A DNA stretch of 64,000 bases from DASXHY01 sp035552155 (GTDB lineage: Bacteria > Verrucomicrobiota > Verrucomicrobiia > Limisphaerales > DASXHY01). Below are positions 26,209-34,813 of the stretch, in pieces. The position numbers and the translations under genes are program-made. Position 1 is the first letter of the stretch. Each line of letters starts with the position of its first letter. The notes under the pieces are model-generated. The model saw only the letters and a list, made by a program, of their open reading frames with translations. It had not been told where the DNA came from and did not search any database. The DNA is taken from contig DASZLX010000028.1 of assembly GCA_035552155.1 (NCBI GenBank), forward strand, positions 1-64,000, in the 5' to 3' direction.

Positions 26209-28686
26209 TCACGGGCTGGGCACAATCTGGATTTTGCCCACAAAAGCATCGGGATATCTGCGGCCGCTTTTTGCGCCGCCGAAAACTCCCTGCGCCGCAT
26301 TCGTCGTCGCAATGTTCGTGATGGACGTCGTCGAGCCCACAATATAAACCGCGTCGCCCGCGGGAGTCACCGCGATGCCATTGGCGTCATCCTCACCCGG
26401 ACCGCCCAGGGTGATGGATTGCACAAAGGTGCCCATACCGGGTGCGAGCACAGCCACAAAAACATCATTGGTATTGCCGCCGTTGCGCGTGAGTTTCGTC
26501 GTGTTGGTGCGGGCCAGATTCGTATAAATCGGATTACTCACCGAAAAACCCGGATACTCTATTTTATGATGGTTGGTCACGGCGTTATCGATGCTATTGG
26601 TCAGCACGATGATGTTGGTCGAAAAGAAATTGGTCGAATTAGCCGAGCCGGTGACGTAAATCAATCCATTATTATCCACCGCGATGCCGAGCCCCTGATC
26701 GGCGAAGTTGCCGCCGAAATGCGTCGAGTAGGCCAGCGCGTAGGATGGCGGGCTGTTCGTCAGTTCCGTGACGAAAACATGCGAAATGAAATTGGTGGCG
26801 AGATTTGGAAAAACAAAGACATCCGGTCCGTAGGTGTTCGTTTCGAGCGCCAGTGTTTCCGCGTTTGTAGTCACGACCGTAACCGTATTGGTCGTCGGCA
26901 TCGTAATCACATTGGTTGGAAATTCGCGCGAGAACGTGTAGCCGGTCACATAGACGTTATCCGCCGCATCGATGGTGATATGCTCGCCCACGTCGTCATT
27001 GGTGCCCCCGAGAAGAGTCGAGAAAGGCACCGTCGAGCCGTCCGGGCTTATCTCCGCCACAAACGCATCGCAGTGCAAGGTGACGCGCCGCGAGATATTG
27101 CTTTGAGTGTTGAGATTATTGAACGTATGCCCGCCTGGGTAAAACCCGTACGTCAATTCAATCGCGTTGGTGGTGAAGAAATTCGTCGAGAACGTAATGC
27201 CCGTCACCCACGCGTCCTGTTTGGAATCCGCCGCAATGCTCAGGGCGTAATCGACGTTTGTGCCGCCGAGAAATGTCGTGTAGACGTTGGTGTAAATATT
27301 TGGCCCGATACTCGTAAGCTTGGTGACAAACGCGTCAAACTGCCCGGCCTGCGTGGTTTGAAACGCGCCCGGGAGCATGCCCGAAAGGTTCGTCGAACTG
27401 GTGAGGCCGGCCACGTAAACATTGCCGTTGGCGTCCACCGCGATGCCTATGCCCTCATCGATTTCCTCGCCCCCGAAATAAGTGGAGAACAGCAAATTCG
27501 TGCCGCTCGGGTCCAGTTTCGTGATGAACGCATCCACCGGAAAAATCTTTCTCGCGTTCTTGTTAGGTCCCGTCAACTGGTCGCGAATCGGATTCCGAAG
27601 CGGAAAATTCGTCGAGTCGGTAAAGCCCGTCACCCACACCGCATTATTCGCCGAATCAAAAGCAATTCCCAGCCCCGCGTCATCGGTTCTGCCACCAAGA
27701 TACGTCAGGAATTGCAGCGCGCCCGAGGGGTCGTATTTCGCCACGAAAGCGTCCCCAAAGGCGTTGTCGCCGCCGCGGAAGGTTGCAAAATTCGTGTTCC
27801 CAAAACGAATCGCATTGGTCGTCAGCAGGCCCGACGATAACGCTTCACCCGCCACATAAACATTCTGATCTCCGTCCAAAGCAATGGCCCAGCCGATATC
27901 CAGCTTTTTTCCGCCCATGTAAGTCAGAAAATCCAGCACCGGGTCGATGACCAGGGAACGGCTGTGATCATATTCCCCCAGAGTAAAACCAACCGTGCCG
28001 TCCGCATTCAAGTGGTAGCTGGCGGAAACTTCCTGCTGGGCGCCGCCCCTTTCCTGGTAAGCTACCGGCTGGTGCTGGCGGATTTCGTGGGCGCCAATCT
28101 TCAACGCCAGGTTTCCCGCCGCATCCACCCACACCTTGTCCGCACCTTCGATGCGAAAGCGGATTTCCCCCGGACGCGCGCCCGGTTGCAATTGAAAATC
28201 ATATTCCAATTGCTCGGATCGGTTGGCGTAATAAACCACCTGCACGCCCGGATACACGTCACTGGCCTGCACCCTGGAAAAAAGCGGCACGCCCGTGCGC
28301 CATTTTGAAGGCTCGTTCCCGATAAGATAATTCGCCCGGGCCGGCATCTGGTCGCGTCCATTCATCTTCGCCGCCGGATTCGCGCCCACCAATTCCAGGC
28401 TCACGGTGCGCATCGCGGTTTCATCCTCGGCGGTGCCAAGGATAATTTGCGCCTCAGTCGGCGCGAGCCGCACGCCGCATCCGGCGCCACGCGCAATAAA
28501 TTGCCCCACATCCCCACCCTGGCCTGCGTTTTCCTCGAAGTAGAGCGGCGCGTTCGCGAACGAGGCCAGGCTCACCGGGTGCATCGCCTTGTTTTCCGCT
28601 GCCCGCGCGCCAACCCCAACACAAGCCGCCAATGTCACTGCGAGCGAAAGCCGCCGCGCCAAAGTTTCCTTAACGAAAGACCTCAT
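26209..28686 (-). CDS. Secreted SBBP-repeat protein
   Basis: An 825-residue exported protein. The signal peptide (about residues 1-29) is followed by a domain that begins FANAPLYFEENAGQ and contains RTGVPLFSRVQASDVYPG and GEIRFRIEGADKVWVD, the N-terminal module often found before SBBP repeats. The remainder consists of SBBP beta-propeller repeats with the pattern DAFVAKYDPSG...LTYLGG and GIAVDxNGNVYVAGxTxSTNF, about nine copies of variable spacing. Function is unknown; it is probably extracellular or attached to the outer surface. It starts eight bases after the bamA stop and lies upstream of skp, so it is probably co-expressed with the outer-membrane assembly genes. Confidence 0.87.
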   Translation of the reverse strand: MRSFVKETLARRLSLAVTLAACVGVGARAAENKAMHPVSLASFANAPLYFEENAGQGGDVGQFIARGAGCGVRLAPTEAQIILGTAEDETAMRTVSLELVGANPAAKMNGRDQMPARANYLIGNEPSKWRTGVPLFSRVQASDVYPGVQVVYYANRSEQLEYDFQLQPGARPGEIRFRIEGADKVWVDAAGNLALKIGAHEIRQHQPVAYQERGGAQQEVSASYHLNADGTVGFTLGEYDHSRSLVIDPVLDFLTYMGGKKLDIGWAIALDGDQNVYVAGEALSSGLLTTNAIRFGNTNFATFRGGDNAFGDAFVAKYDPSGALQFLTYLGGRTDDAGLGIAFDSANNAVWVTGFTDSTNFPLRNPIRDQLTGPNKNARKIFPVDAFITKLDPSGTNLLFSTYFGGEEIDEGIGIAVDANGNVYVAGLTSSTNLSGMLPGAFQTTQAGQFDAFVTKLTSIGPNIYTNVYTTFLGGTNVDYALSIAADSKQDAWVTGITFSTNFFTTNAIELTYGFYPGGHTFNNLNTQSNISRRVTLHCDAFVAEISPDGSTVPFSTLLGGTNDDVGEHITIDAADNVYVTGYTFSREFPTNVITMPTTNTVTVVTTNAETLALETNTYGPDVFVFPNLATNFISHVFVTELTNSPPSYALAYSTHFGGNFADQGLGIAVDNNGLIYVTGSANSTNFFSTNIIVLTNSIDNAVTNHHKIEYPGFSVSNPIYTNLARTNTTKLTRNGGNTNDVFVAVLAPGMGTFVQSITLGGPGEDDANGIAVTPAGDAVYIVGSTTSITNIATTNAAQGVFGGAKSGRRYPDAFVGKIQIVPSP

Positions 28687-28694
28687 AATTCAAA

Positions 28695-31160
28695 CTAAAA
28701 CTGGCGCGTGTAACCGACGCCAAATTGGAATTGACCTGATCCGGAGTTGTACTGGTCATGGTGAATCGGAATGCCGTAATCCAGCCGCAACGGGCCAATG
28801 GGCAAATTCAAACGAAGACCGAGGCCCCAGTTGTCGAGATATTTATCGAAGTTATACGTATACGGGTCCGCCATGACATTGCCGATGTCGTAGAACAGTG
28901 CAAAACGCAGACCGATTCCGCGTTCCTTGTCACTCTGAATGATGGGCAGGCTATATTCCGCCGAGCCAAACCAGTACGTGTCGCCGCCCACCGGTTCCTT
29001 CGAAGTGCCGGGAGCCTCGAATTTTCCTTCGCGGGGACTGACGCTCCGATAACGGAATCCGCGCAAGGAGTACAGTCCGCCCAGGTAATAACGATCATAA
29101 AACGGCACGTCCGGCGTTCCACCGTAAGAATCCGCCGTCCCGGTCTCACCCAGCAACTCGATCACATGGCCCGGGAAAAGTCCTTTGAAATACCAGGCGC
29201 TCTTCAATTCCAGTTTATAGTAATTCCTATCGCCCGGGAACGGTCCCGCCAGAATCGCGTCGGCTTCCGTGCGTTGTCCCTTGTTCGGCAGCGTCACGCT
29301 GTTGCGCGTATCGTAGGCTAGGGAGAAGTCCAGCTTCGAAAGCACATTATAACCGCCCTCCCGCGTCAACGCATCCGGGATATTGCGTTGGCCGGGAACC
29401 GAGACGCCGATGTTATTTGTCCGGTAGGTGTGGTCATTGAACAAAATCCCCTCGTCCTGTAGCGTGTAACCGACCCCACCGATGAGAAAGTCGCTGCCCA
29501 GCGCCTTCGTCAACCCCACCCGCCCGCCGGTTTGGACTTCGTCGTACAGGTTCTCAACACTCTGGAAGTTCAAATCGTGCCGATACAAATCAACGTCCAG
29601 CCGCAGCTTCCGCCCCAGGAACCACGGCTCCGTGAACGACGCTTCATAATCCTGCCGCTCCGTGCCGAGCTGCACGCGCAGCCGGAATTTCTGCCCGCCG
29701 CCGGTGAAGTTCGGCGGGTTGAAAAGATCGAAGTTGCCCTGGCTGACCTCAACAAATCCCACGACTGAATCCACGGAACTGAATCCCGCGCCCATGGTCA
29801 GGTTGCCCGTGTTTTTTTCCTCTACGCCGATCACCAGGTCTTTTCGGTTCGGAATATCCGTCGCTTCGGGCTTCGCATCCACCTTTTCAAAATATTGCAA
29901 ATTCTCCAGGCGCGCCTTGCTCAGGTTCACCCTGACCATGTCGAAGGTTTCGCCGGGCGACACCGCCAGTTCGCGGCGGATGACCCGGTCCTTCGTCTTG
30001 GTGTTGCCGCGAATCTCGATTTTCTCGATGTAATTCTTCTGCCCTTCATCGATTTGAAATTCCAGGTCCATCGTGCCCGTGTCGGTGTTGGGAATTCGCT
30101 CCACGGTGAGATTCCGCGAATAAGGCGTCACGTCGATATATCCCTTCGCGCCGTAAAAATCCCCGATCGCCTGCATGTCCTTGTTCAGCCCTTCCGGCGT
30201 GAAAATATCGCCGGCATCCATCATCAAACCGTTGGGACCGAGCTTCACCTGTTTGACCACCCCGTGCGGTTGCGCCCGGCGGATGCCTTCCGCGATGTCC
30301 GCCGCACTAAAAATCTTGTTTCCCGTCAGCTTGACCGAACCGACCTTGTACTGCCGCCCTTCATCAATGACAATCTGTATCACCAGCGTCCGCGGCGTGG
30401 GATGCTCGAACTGAACATCCTTGATGTCGAAATCGATGTAGCCTTTGTCGCGATAGAACTCCGCCAGCTTGTCCTTGTCGTCTTCAAACTGCTCGTCCTT
30501 GAAAACGCCGCCGCTGGTGATCCAGGAGAACAGCCAGTGCTTCCGGGTCTTGATCACCTTGCGCAACTGCTTTTGGGAAAACGCATGCGCGCCCACGAAA
30601 TCAACTTCCTTGATCTTTACCTTCAGGCTCTCCGTAATGTTAAACGTCACCGTCGCCCGCCCGGTGCTTTCGTCAATGCCGATCGAATACTTGGCGGTCG
30701 TGCCAGAATATCCCGCCTTCTGGTACAATTTTTCAATCTCCTGGCCGTCGGTGAAAAGTTTCCGCTCGTTCAGCGGCTCCCCCACCTTCGACGTCACTTT
30801 TTTCCGCAGCTTGGCGTCCTTGTATTTTTTATTGCCCTCAAACTTGATCGAAACCACCCGCGGATTGCCTTGCAGCACGTACGTCAACGTCACCCCCTCC
30901 GGCGAAATATCGTCTGTCACGCGGATATCATAAAACTGCCCGGTCGCGTAAAGCGTGCGCACATCCTCGTCAATCGCCGCCCGCAAATACGGGTCTCCCG
31001 GCTTGACGCGAATATTCGCGCGAATCAACTCATCGCTCACCGATTGCGGGCCGATGTGCTTGATGACGATTTTGGAAACTTTAAGGGATGATATCTGCGC
31101 CGTGGCGGGCAGGCAGGCGAGGACAAGCAAAAGTCCGCATAGGCGAAGCAAAAATTTCAT
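28695..31160 (-). CDS. bamA: Outer-membrane assembly factor BamA
   Basis: An 821-residue Omp85 protein. A signal peptide (about 1-22) precedes a series of POTRA modules (about 23-440; for example RVVSIKFEGNKKYKDAKLRKK and YKVGSVKLTGNKIFSAADIAEG) and a C-terminal 16-strand barrel ending in the Phe of FGVGYTRQF, the BAM recognition end. The YYLGGLYSLRGFRYRSVSP segment holds the conserved RGF motif of strand-12/L6. BamA folds and inserts beta-barrel proteins in the outer membrane. Its ATG follows the dnaB stop by only three bases, an unusual coupling of replication and envelope genes. Confidence 0.95.
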   Translation of the reverse strand: MKFLLRLCGLLLVLACLPATAQISSLKVSKIVIKHIGPQSVSDELIRANIRVKPGDPYLRAAIDEDVRTLYATGQFYDIRVTDDISPEGVTLTYVLQGNPRVVSIKFEGNKKYKDAKLRKKVTSKVGEPLNERKLFTDGQEIEKLYQKAGYSGTTAKYSIGIDESTGRATVTFNITESLKVKIKEVDFVGAHAFSQKQLRKVIKTRKHWLFSWITSGGVFKDEQFEDDKDKLAEFYRDKGYIDFDIKDVQFEHPTPRTLVIQIVIDEGRQYKVGSVKLTGNKIFSAADIAEGIRRAQPHGVVKQVKLGPNGLMMDAGDIFTPEGLNKDMQAIGDFYGAKGYIDVTPYSRNLTVERIPNTDTGTMDLEFQIDEGQKNYIEKIEIRGNTKTKDRVIRRELAVSPGETFDMVRVNLSKARLENLQYFEKVDAKPEATDIPNRKDLVIGVEEKNTGNLTMGAGFSSVDSVVGFVEVSQGNFDLFNPPNFTGGGQKFRLRVQLGTERQDYEASFTEPWFLGRKLRLDVDLYRHDLNFQSVENLYDEVQTGGRVGLTKALGSDFLIGGVGYTLQDEGILFNDHTYRTNNIGVSVPGQRNIPDALTREGGYNVLSKLDFSLAYDTRNSVTLPNKGQRTEADAILAGPFPGDRNYYKLELKSAWYFKGLFPGHVIELLGETGTADSYGGTPDVPFYDRYYLGGLYSLRGFRYRSVSPREGKFEAPGTSKEPVGGDTYWFGSAEYSLPIIQSDKERGIGLRFALFYDIGNVMADPYTYNFDKYLDNWGLGLRLNLPIGPLRLDYGIPIHHDQYNSGSGQFQFGVGYTRQF

Positions 31161-31163
31161 TCT

Positions 31164-32624
31164 TCAGTTTGGCACGTCGTCGTCGCTAACTTTGGCCGCA
31201 TTTTCAAATCGTGTGTAAGACTTCAGGAACGTCAGGTGCACGTCGCCCGTCGGACCGTTGCGCTGTTTGGCAATCAATAAATTCACCGGCACCGCGTCCT
31301 GTTCTTCGCCGCCGCCCCCGCCATCTTCGTCATCCCCGCTGCTTGGCTTATACAGCAGACCGACCAGGTCGGCATCCTGTTCAATCGAGCCGGATTCGCG
31401 CAGGTCGGACATCCGCGGCTTGCGGTTCTTGTCCTTCTCCAGTTCGCGGTTCAACTGGCTCAAAACGATGACCGGGACGTTCAATTCCTTGGCCAGCGAT
31501 TTGACGCCGCTGGAAATGTCAGCAATTTCCTGCTGCCGATTTTCGGCTCGCCGCGCAGTAGAATGGAGCAGTTGCAGGTAGTCAATCACAAACAGCTTGA
31601 TGCCATATTGTTGGGACATCCGCCGCGCCTTGGCGCGCAGTTGCAAAATGGAAAGGCCGGAGGTGTCGTCGATGAACAGCGGCGCGTTGGCCAGCTTGCC
31701 CGCCGCCCCGGTCAGCTTCGGGAAATCCCGCTCGGCCAGGAACCCGTCGCGGATATTGCGCAGGTTCACCCGCGAGCGCGAACACAACATGCGCAGCACC
31801 AGTGATTCCGAAGTCATTTCCAGGCTGAACACCCCCACCGGCAGTTTTTGCTCCAGCGCCACGTGCTCCGCAATGTTCATCGCCAATGAGGTTTTTCCCA
31901 TCGAAGGCCGCGCCGCAATGACGATCATTTCCCCGGGATGAAATCCGCTGGTCATCTTGTCCAAATCCGTGAACCCCGTGCCGACGCCCGTGAGCATCCC
32001 CTGCCGCTGATGAAAGTCCTCGATCTGGTTGATCGCCTTTTTGACCAGCTCCTTGATGTTGTTCGTGTGCGCCTGCACGCGCGCTTCGCTGATGCGCAGA
32101 ACATCGCGTTCCACCTCATCCATGAGCGCGTCCACTTCCCCCTCATGATCATAAACCCGGCTGACGACGTCCGTGCAGACGTGAATCATCTTCCGCAGCA
32201 GGTATTTTTCCTTAACGACATCAAGATAGTACGGCAGGTTCGCCGCACTGGGGACTTTGTCCGGCAGGGAGGAAAGGTACGCCAGGCCGCCCACTTGTTC
32301 GAGGAGCTGTTTGTCTTTGAGCCGCTGCTGGAGTGTGAGGACTTCGATGGCCTGGCGGGAATCATACATTTCGGCCAGCGCAGCAAAGATGGTCTGGTGG
32401 CGAAGATCATAAAAAACTTCGCCGCCGCTTTTGAGCTTCTCGATGCATTCGCCCATGCATTCGTTCGGCGAAATCAGGATGCAGCCCAGAACGCCCTGCT
32501 CCATGTCGATGGCGTGTGGCGGAAGCCGGTCGACCGAGGTGCCGACGGTCTGTGATCGCCGGACGCGTTTTGCGCGTTTCAAATCCGCAGCGCCCGCGCC
32601 TTCATTCGAGACAGAATCAATCAT
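31164..32624 (-). CDS. dnaB: Replicative DNA helicase DnaB
   Basis: A 486-residue RecA-fold helicase. The N-terminal domain begins PPHAIDMEQGVLGCILIS; the linker and C-terminal domain carry Walker A (RPSMGKTSLAMNIA, near residue 218), the Walker B region LFVIDYLQLL, and the conserved SQLNRELEKDKNRKPRMSDL and DLRESGSIEQDAD segments. DnaB unwinds DNA at the replication fork as a hexamer. There is no intein. The frame begins at a GTG (32657), but the ATG at 32624 is preferred. The acidic, Gly-rich insertion DDEDGGGGGEEQD near residue 440 replaces the short loop of most homologues. bamA follows after 3 bp. Confidence 0.95.
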   Translation of the reverse strand: MIDSVSNEGAGAADLKRAKRVRRSQTVGTSVDRLPPHAIDMEQGVLGCILISPNECMGECIEKLKSGGEVFYDLRHQTIFAALAEMYDSRQAIEVLTLQQRLKDKQLLEQVGGLAYLSSLPDKVPSAANLPYYLDVVKEKYLLRKMIHVCTDVVSRVYDHEGEVDALMDEVERDVLRISEARVQAHTNNIKELVKKAINQIEDFHQRQGMLTGVGTGFTDLDKMTSGFHPGEMIVIAARPSMGKTSLAMNIAEHVALEQKLPVGVFSLEMTSESLVLRMLCSRSRVNLRNIRDGFLAERDFPKLTGAAGKLANAPLFIDDTSGLSILQLRAKARRMSQQYGIKLFVIDYLQLLHSTARRAENRQQEIADISSGVKSLAKELNVPVIVLSQLNRELEKDKNRKPRMSDLRESGSIEQDADLVGLLYKPSSGDDEDGGGGGEEQDAVPVNLLIAKQRNGPTGDVHLTFLKSYTRFENAAKVSDDDVPN

Positions 32625-32800
32625 GCCATTACGTAACAAAAAAAAATCAACCGACACAAACCGAAGTTATTTCTTTCGATGCACATGATGTTCACAAAAA
32701 GAGGACAAAAAGCCAATTTGCAAATGTAAGAGGAATGAAAAGAAGAAAAATTCCATTCGTCATGTGATTGATTGCCGCCTTGCTGTATTCCCTGTGTACA

Positions 32801-32830
32801 AAAAAAGGCCGGCAGCGAAGCCGGCCTTTT
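32801..32830 (-). terminator. Rho-independent terminator between the response-regulator gene and dnaB
   Basis: AAAAGGCCGGC pairs with GCCGGCCTTTT around an AGCGAA loop. Read on the minus strand the stem ends in seven T residues. It lies 20 bp beyond the stop of the LuxR-type regulator and isolates it from dnaB; its symmetry lets it work in both directions. Confidence 0.85.
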
Positions 32831-32848
32831 GCAGTTATGGCCTAACAA

Positions 32849-33637
32849 CTAACTCCTCAACGAAACCAACCCTCGTGAAATCGCAAATTTCGTCAGCCCG
32901 GCAACACTGTGGATGTCCAGCTTACGCATGATGCGTTCGCGGTGTGTTTCCACCGTGCGCACGCCCACGCCTAGCCGGCTGGCAATCTCCTTATTGCTCA
33001 ACCCTTCGGCGATTTGCACCAGCACCTCGCGCTCGCGTGCCGTCAAAGTCGCCTCGTTACCCTGGTTGGAAACTCCGCGCACGAATTGGTTCAGCGCCGC
33101 ATGCGCCACTTCCGGGCTGAAAAACGCCTCACCCGCGTGCACGGCGTCCACCGCGCGCACCAATTCCTCCGTCGGCGCCTCTTTCAGCACGTAGCCACGT
33201 GCGCCGGATTGGATGATGCGCATAACGTAATCGGTGTTGCTGTGCATCGAGAGAATCAGCACCTTGATTTCCGGCAATTCCTTGCGCAGCAATTCCGTCA
33301 CCGCCAGCCCGTTCATGTGGGGCATGTCAATATCCATCAGGATGACATTCGGCAGCAATTGGCGCGCTTTGGCCACGGCTTCCCGTCCGTCGCTCGCTTC
33401 GGCCACGATTTGCAAATGCTCATGCCGCGCCAGGCAGGAGCTGACTCCCTTGCGGACCACCGGATGGTCGTCCACCAGCATGACTTTGATGCGCGCTTTG
33501 CCCGGAGCCTTGCTCGGGCTGGCATTGCCAGCCGCGAGGGAGGATTGGATATGACCAGCCAATCCGCCCGGTTGATTCGACATTTCCGCCCCGCTTCCGC
33601 GAACGGCGGCCATTGGTGTCCCTGAAATAACTTTCAT
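32849..33637 (-). CDS. NarL/FixJ-type response regulator
   Basis: A 262-residue two-domain regulator. A disordered N-terminal extension of about 48 residues precedes the receiver domain (VMLVDDHPVVRKG; phosphoacceptor Asp in LMDIDMP) and the LuxR-type helix-turn-helix (LTAREREVLVQIAEGLSNKEIASRLGV, then VETHRERIMRKL). It should bind DNA when phosphorylated. The start is uncertain, because internal Met codons could remove the extension. It begins six bases after the outer-membrane barrel gene, so it belongs to the same transcript as the giant Ig/VWA protein. No histidine kinase is in the window. Confidence 0.9.
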   Translation of the reverse strand: MKVISGTPMAAVRGSGAEMSNQPGGLAGHIQSSLAAGNASPSKAPGKARIKVMLVDDHPVVRKGVSSCLARHEHLQIVAEASDGREAVAKARQLLPNVILMDIDMPHMNGLAVTELLRKELPEIKVLILSMHSNTDYVMRIIQSGARGYVLKEAPTEELVRAVDAVHAGEAFFSPEVAHAALNQFVRGVSNQGNEATLTAREREVLVQIAEGLSNKEIASRLGVGVRTVETHRERIMRKLDIHSVAGLTKFAISRGLVSLRS

Positions 33638-33643
33638 ATTTTT

Positions 33644-34795
33644 TTAAAATGAGTACCCGATTCCCGAGGTGAAAAACACCGACTGGCTGAGATTCAGCAC
33701 CGCTGACTCTCCCGATGAACGATTGCGATGAACATAATCGCCGGCATCCAGCCACTGCGCCCCGGCAAAGAGCGCGCACTTGTCGCTCAATGCAGCGGAA
33801 ATTTTTCCTCCCAGGTATCCTCCGAGCTGGATCCCGTCGTGGACCCCGCTCCCTTTGACGTTCAACAAGCCTCCGGGAGTGGCTACCTCTTCATTATATT
33901 GAAACCGGCTGTAAACGTAAACCAGTGCGCCACCGCCTTCAAGACTGAAGGAAAACGTCTTGTTCAGCGGCACTTCAAAATACGGCCCGAGCCGGAATGC
34001 GAAAATGTCCGCTCCGAATTTCCGCGTGCCGGACACCGGCACCATCGACGAGGACAGGCTGCGCGTCGGCGTGTCGCTGATGATATTGTGATTGGGATTA
34101 CCGCCCGCATCCTGCGAATAACTCGGCTGCGTCGGCAATTGGTCCCCGAACAGCGAATACGTATCCGTCAACTGCGTCGCCTTGGCATTCACCGCGCTGG
34201 AATCATTGACCACATAATCCGTGTAACCGAACGACCAATCCAACCCCGTGCGCCAGCGATCCTTTCCATCCCGGTAAAGTTCCCGCCCAAACGTCAGCAC
34301 AAAGCCCGGACGCGGATCGTCGGACCGGTTGGCCGAGGTGCCGCCGGACGAAGACGTGCTGTGCATGTCGATCGTCCCGTCCGCGTCGCCATTGCCATGG
34401 AGCTGGTTGGCAGCATTATTGAAACCGAAATTCCACGTGCCTTGCTGGTAAATTGGATTCCCCTCGCCGTCATTGCCGGCAAAGTGTCGGTTGCCGGAAC
34501 TGTCCACCAGATTATAGCCGTCATCATAAAAATGATTGGATAACCCGTTGGTCGAGCCCGGATTGGTCGCCGGCGCGAACCGGCCGATGTGCTTGAACGA
34601 TGTCCGAATATTGAAACCCAGTTGAAACCCCATGCTGATATGGTTCCGTGACACGGGCGTCGGCTCGAGCAGGAGCGGCGTGAAGGTATCCGGCTGGCCG
34701 GCTGCGGCCGACACTGGTCCTGACTGGCCGAACGCAACCGAAGTGGCACACAATGACAGCGGCAAAACCGAGCGCCTGAACAGTTTTTTGGTCAT
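33644..34795 (-). CDS. Outer-membrane beta-barrel protein of unknown function
   Basis: A 383-residue protein with a signal peptide (residues 1-23, cleavage after VAFG) and alternating amphipathic strands throughout (for example HISMGFQLGFNIRTSF, FVLTFGRELYRD, KIFAF-like strands and DIFAFRLGPYFEVPL), ending in GIGYSF with the C-terminal Phe typical of BAM substrates. Residues about 75-135 are Asn/Gly/Ser-rich and may form a long extracellular loop. No family name is recognised. It lies 18 bp downstream of the giant VWA/Ig gene and 6 bp before a response regulator, which suggests a shared surface function. Confidence 0.75.
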   Translation of the reverse strand: MTKKLFRRSVLPLSLCATSVAFGQSGPVSAAAGQPDTFTPLLLEPTPVSRNHISMGFQLGFNIRTSFKHIGRFAPATNPGSTNGLSNHFYDDGYNLVDSSGNRHFAGNDGEGNPIYQQGTWNFGFNNAANQLHGNGDADGTIDMHSTSSSGGTSANRSDDPRPGFVLTFGRELYRDGKDRWRTGLDWSFGYTDYVVNDSSAVNAKATQLTDTYSLFGDQLPTQPSYSQDAGGNPNHNIISDTPTRSLSSSMVPVSGTRKFGADIFAFRLGPYFEVPLNKTFSFSLEGGGALVYVYSRFQYNEEVATPGGLLNVKGSGVHDGIQLGGYLGGKISAALSDKCALFAGAQWLDAGDYVHRNRSSGESAVLNLSQSVFFTSGIGYSF

Positions 34796-34813
34796 AGAAT
34801 GAGTGGGTTCTGA

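Noticed and set aside
25918..27840. Plus-strand open frame of 640 codons
   Set aside because: Antisense to the SBBP-repeat and skp genes, Arg/His-rich low-complexity product, no family features.
29895..31091. Plus-strand open frame of 398 codons
   Set aside because: Antisense to bamA; Arg/His/Leu-rich, typical of high-GC shadow frames.
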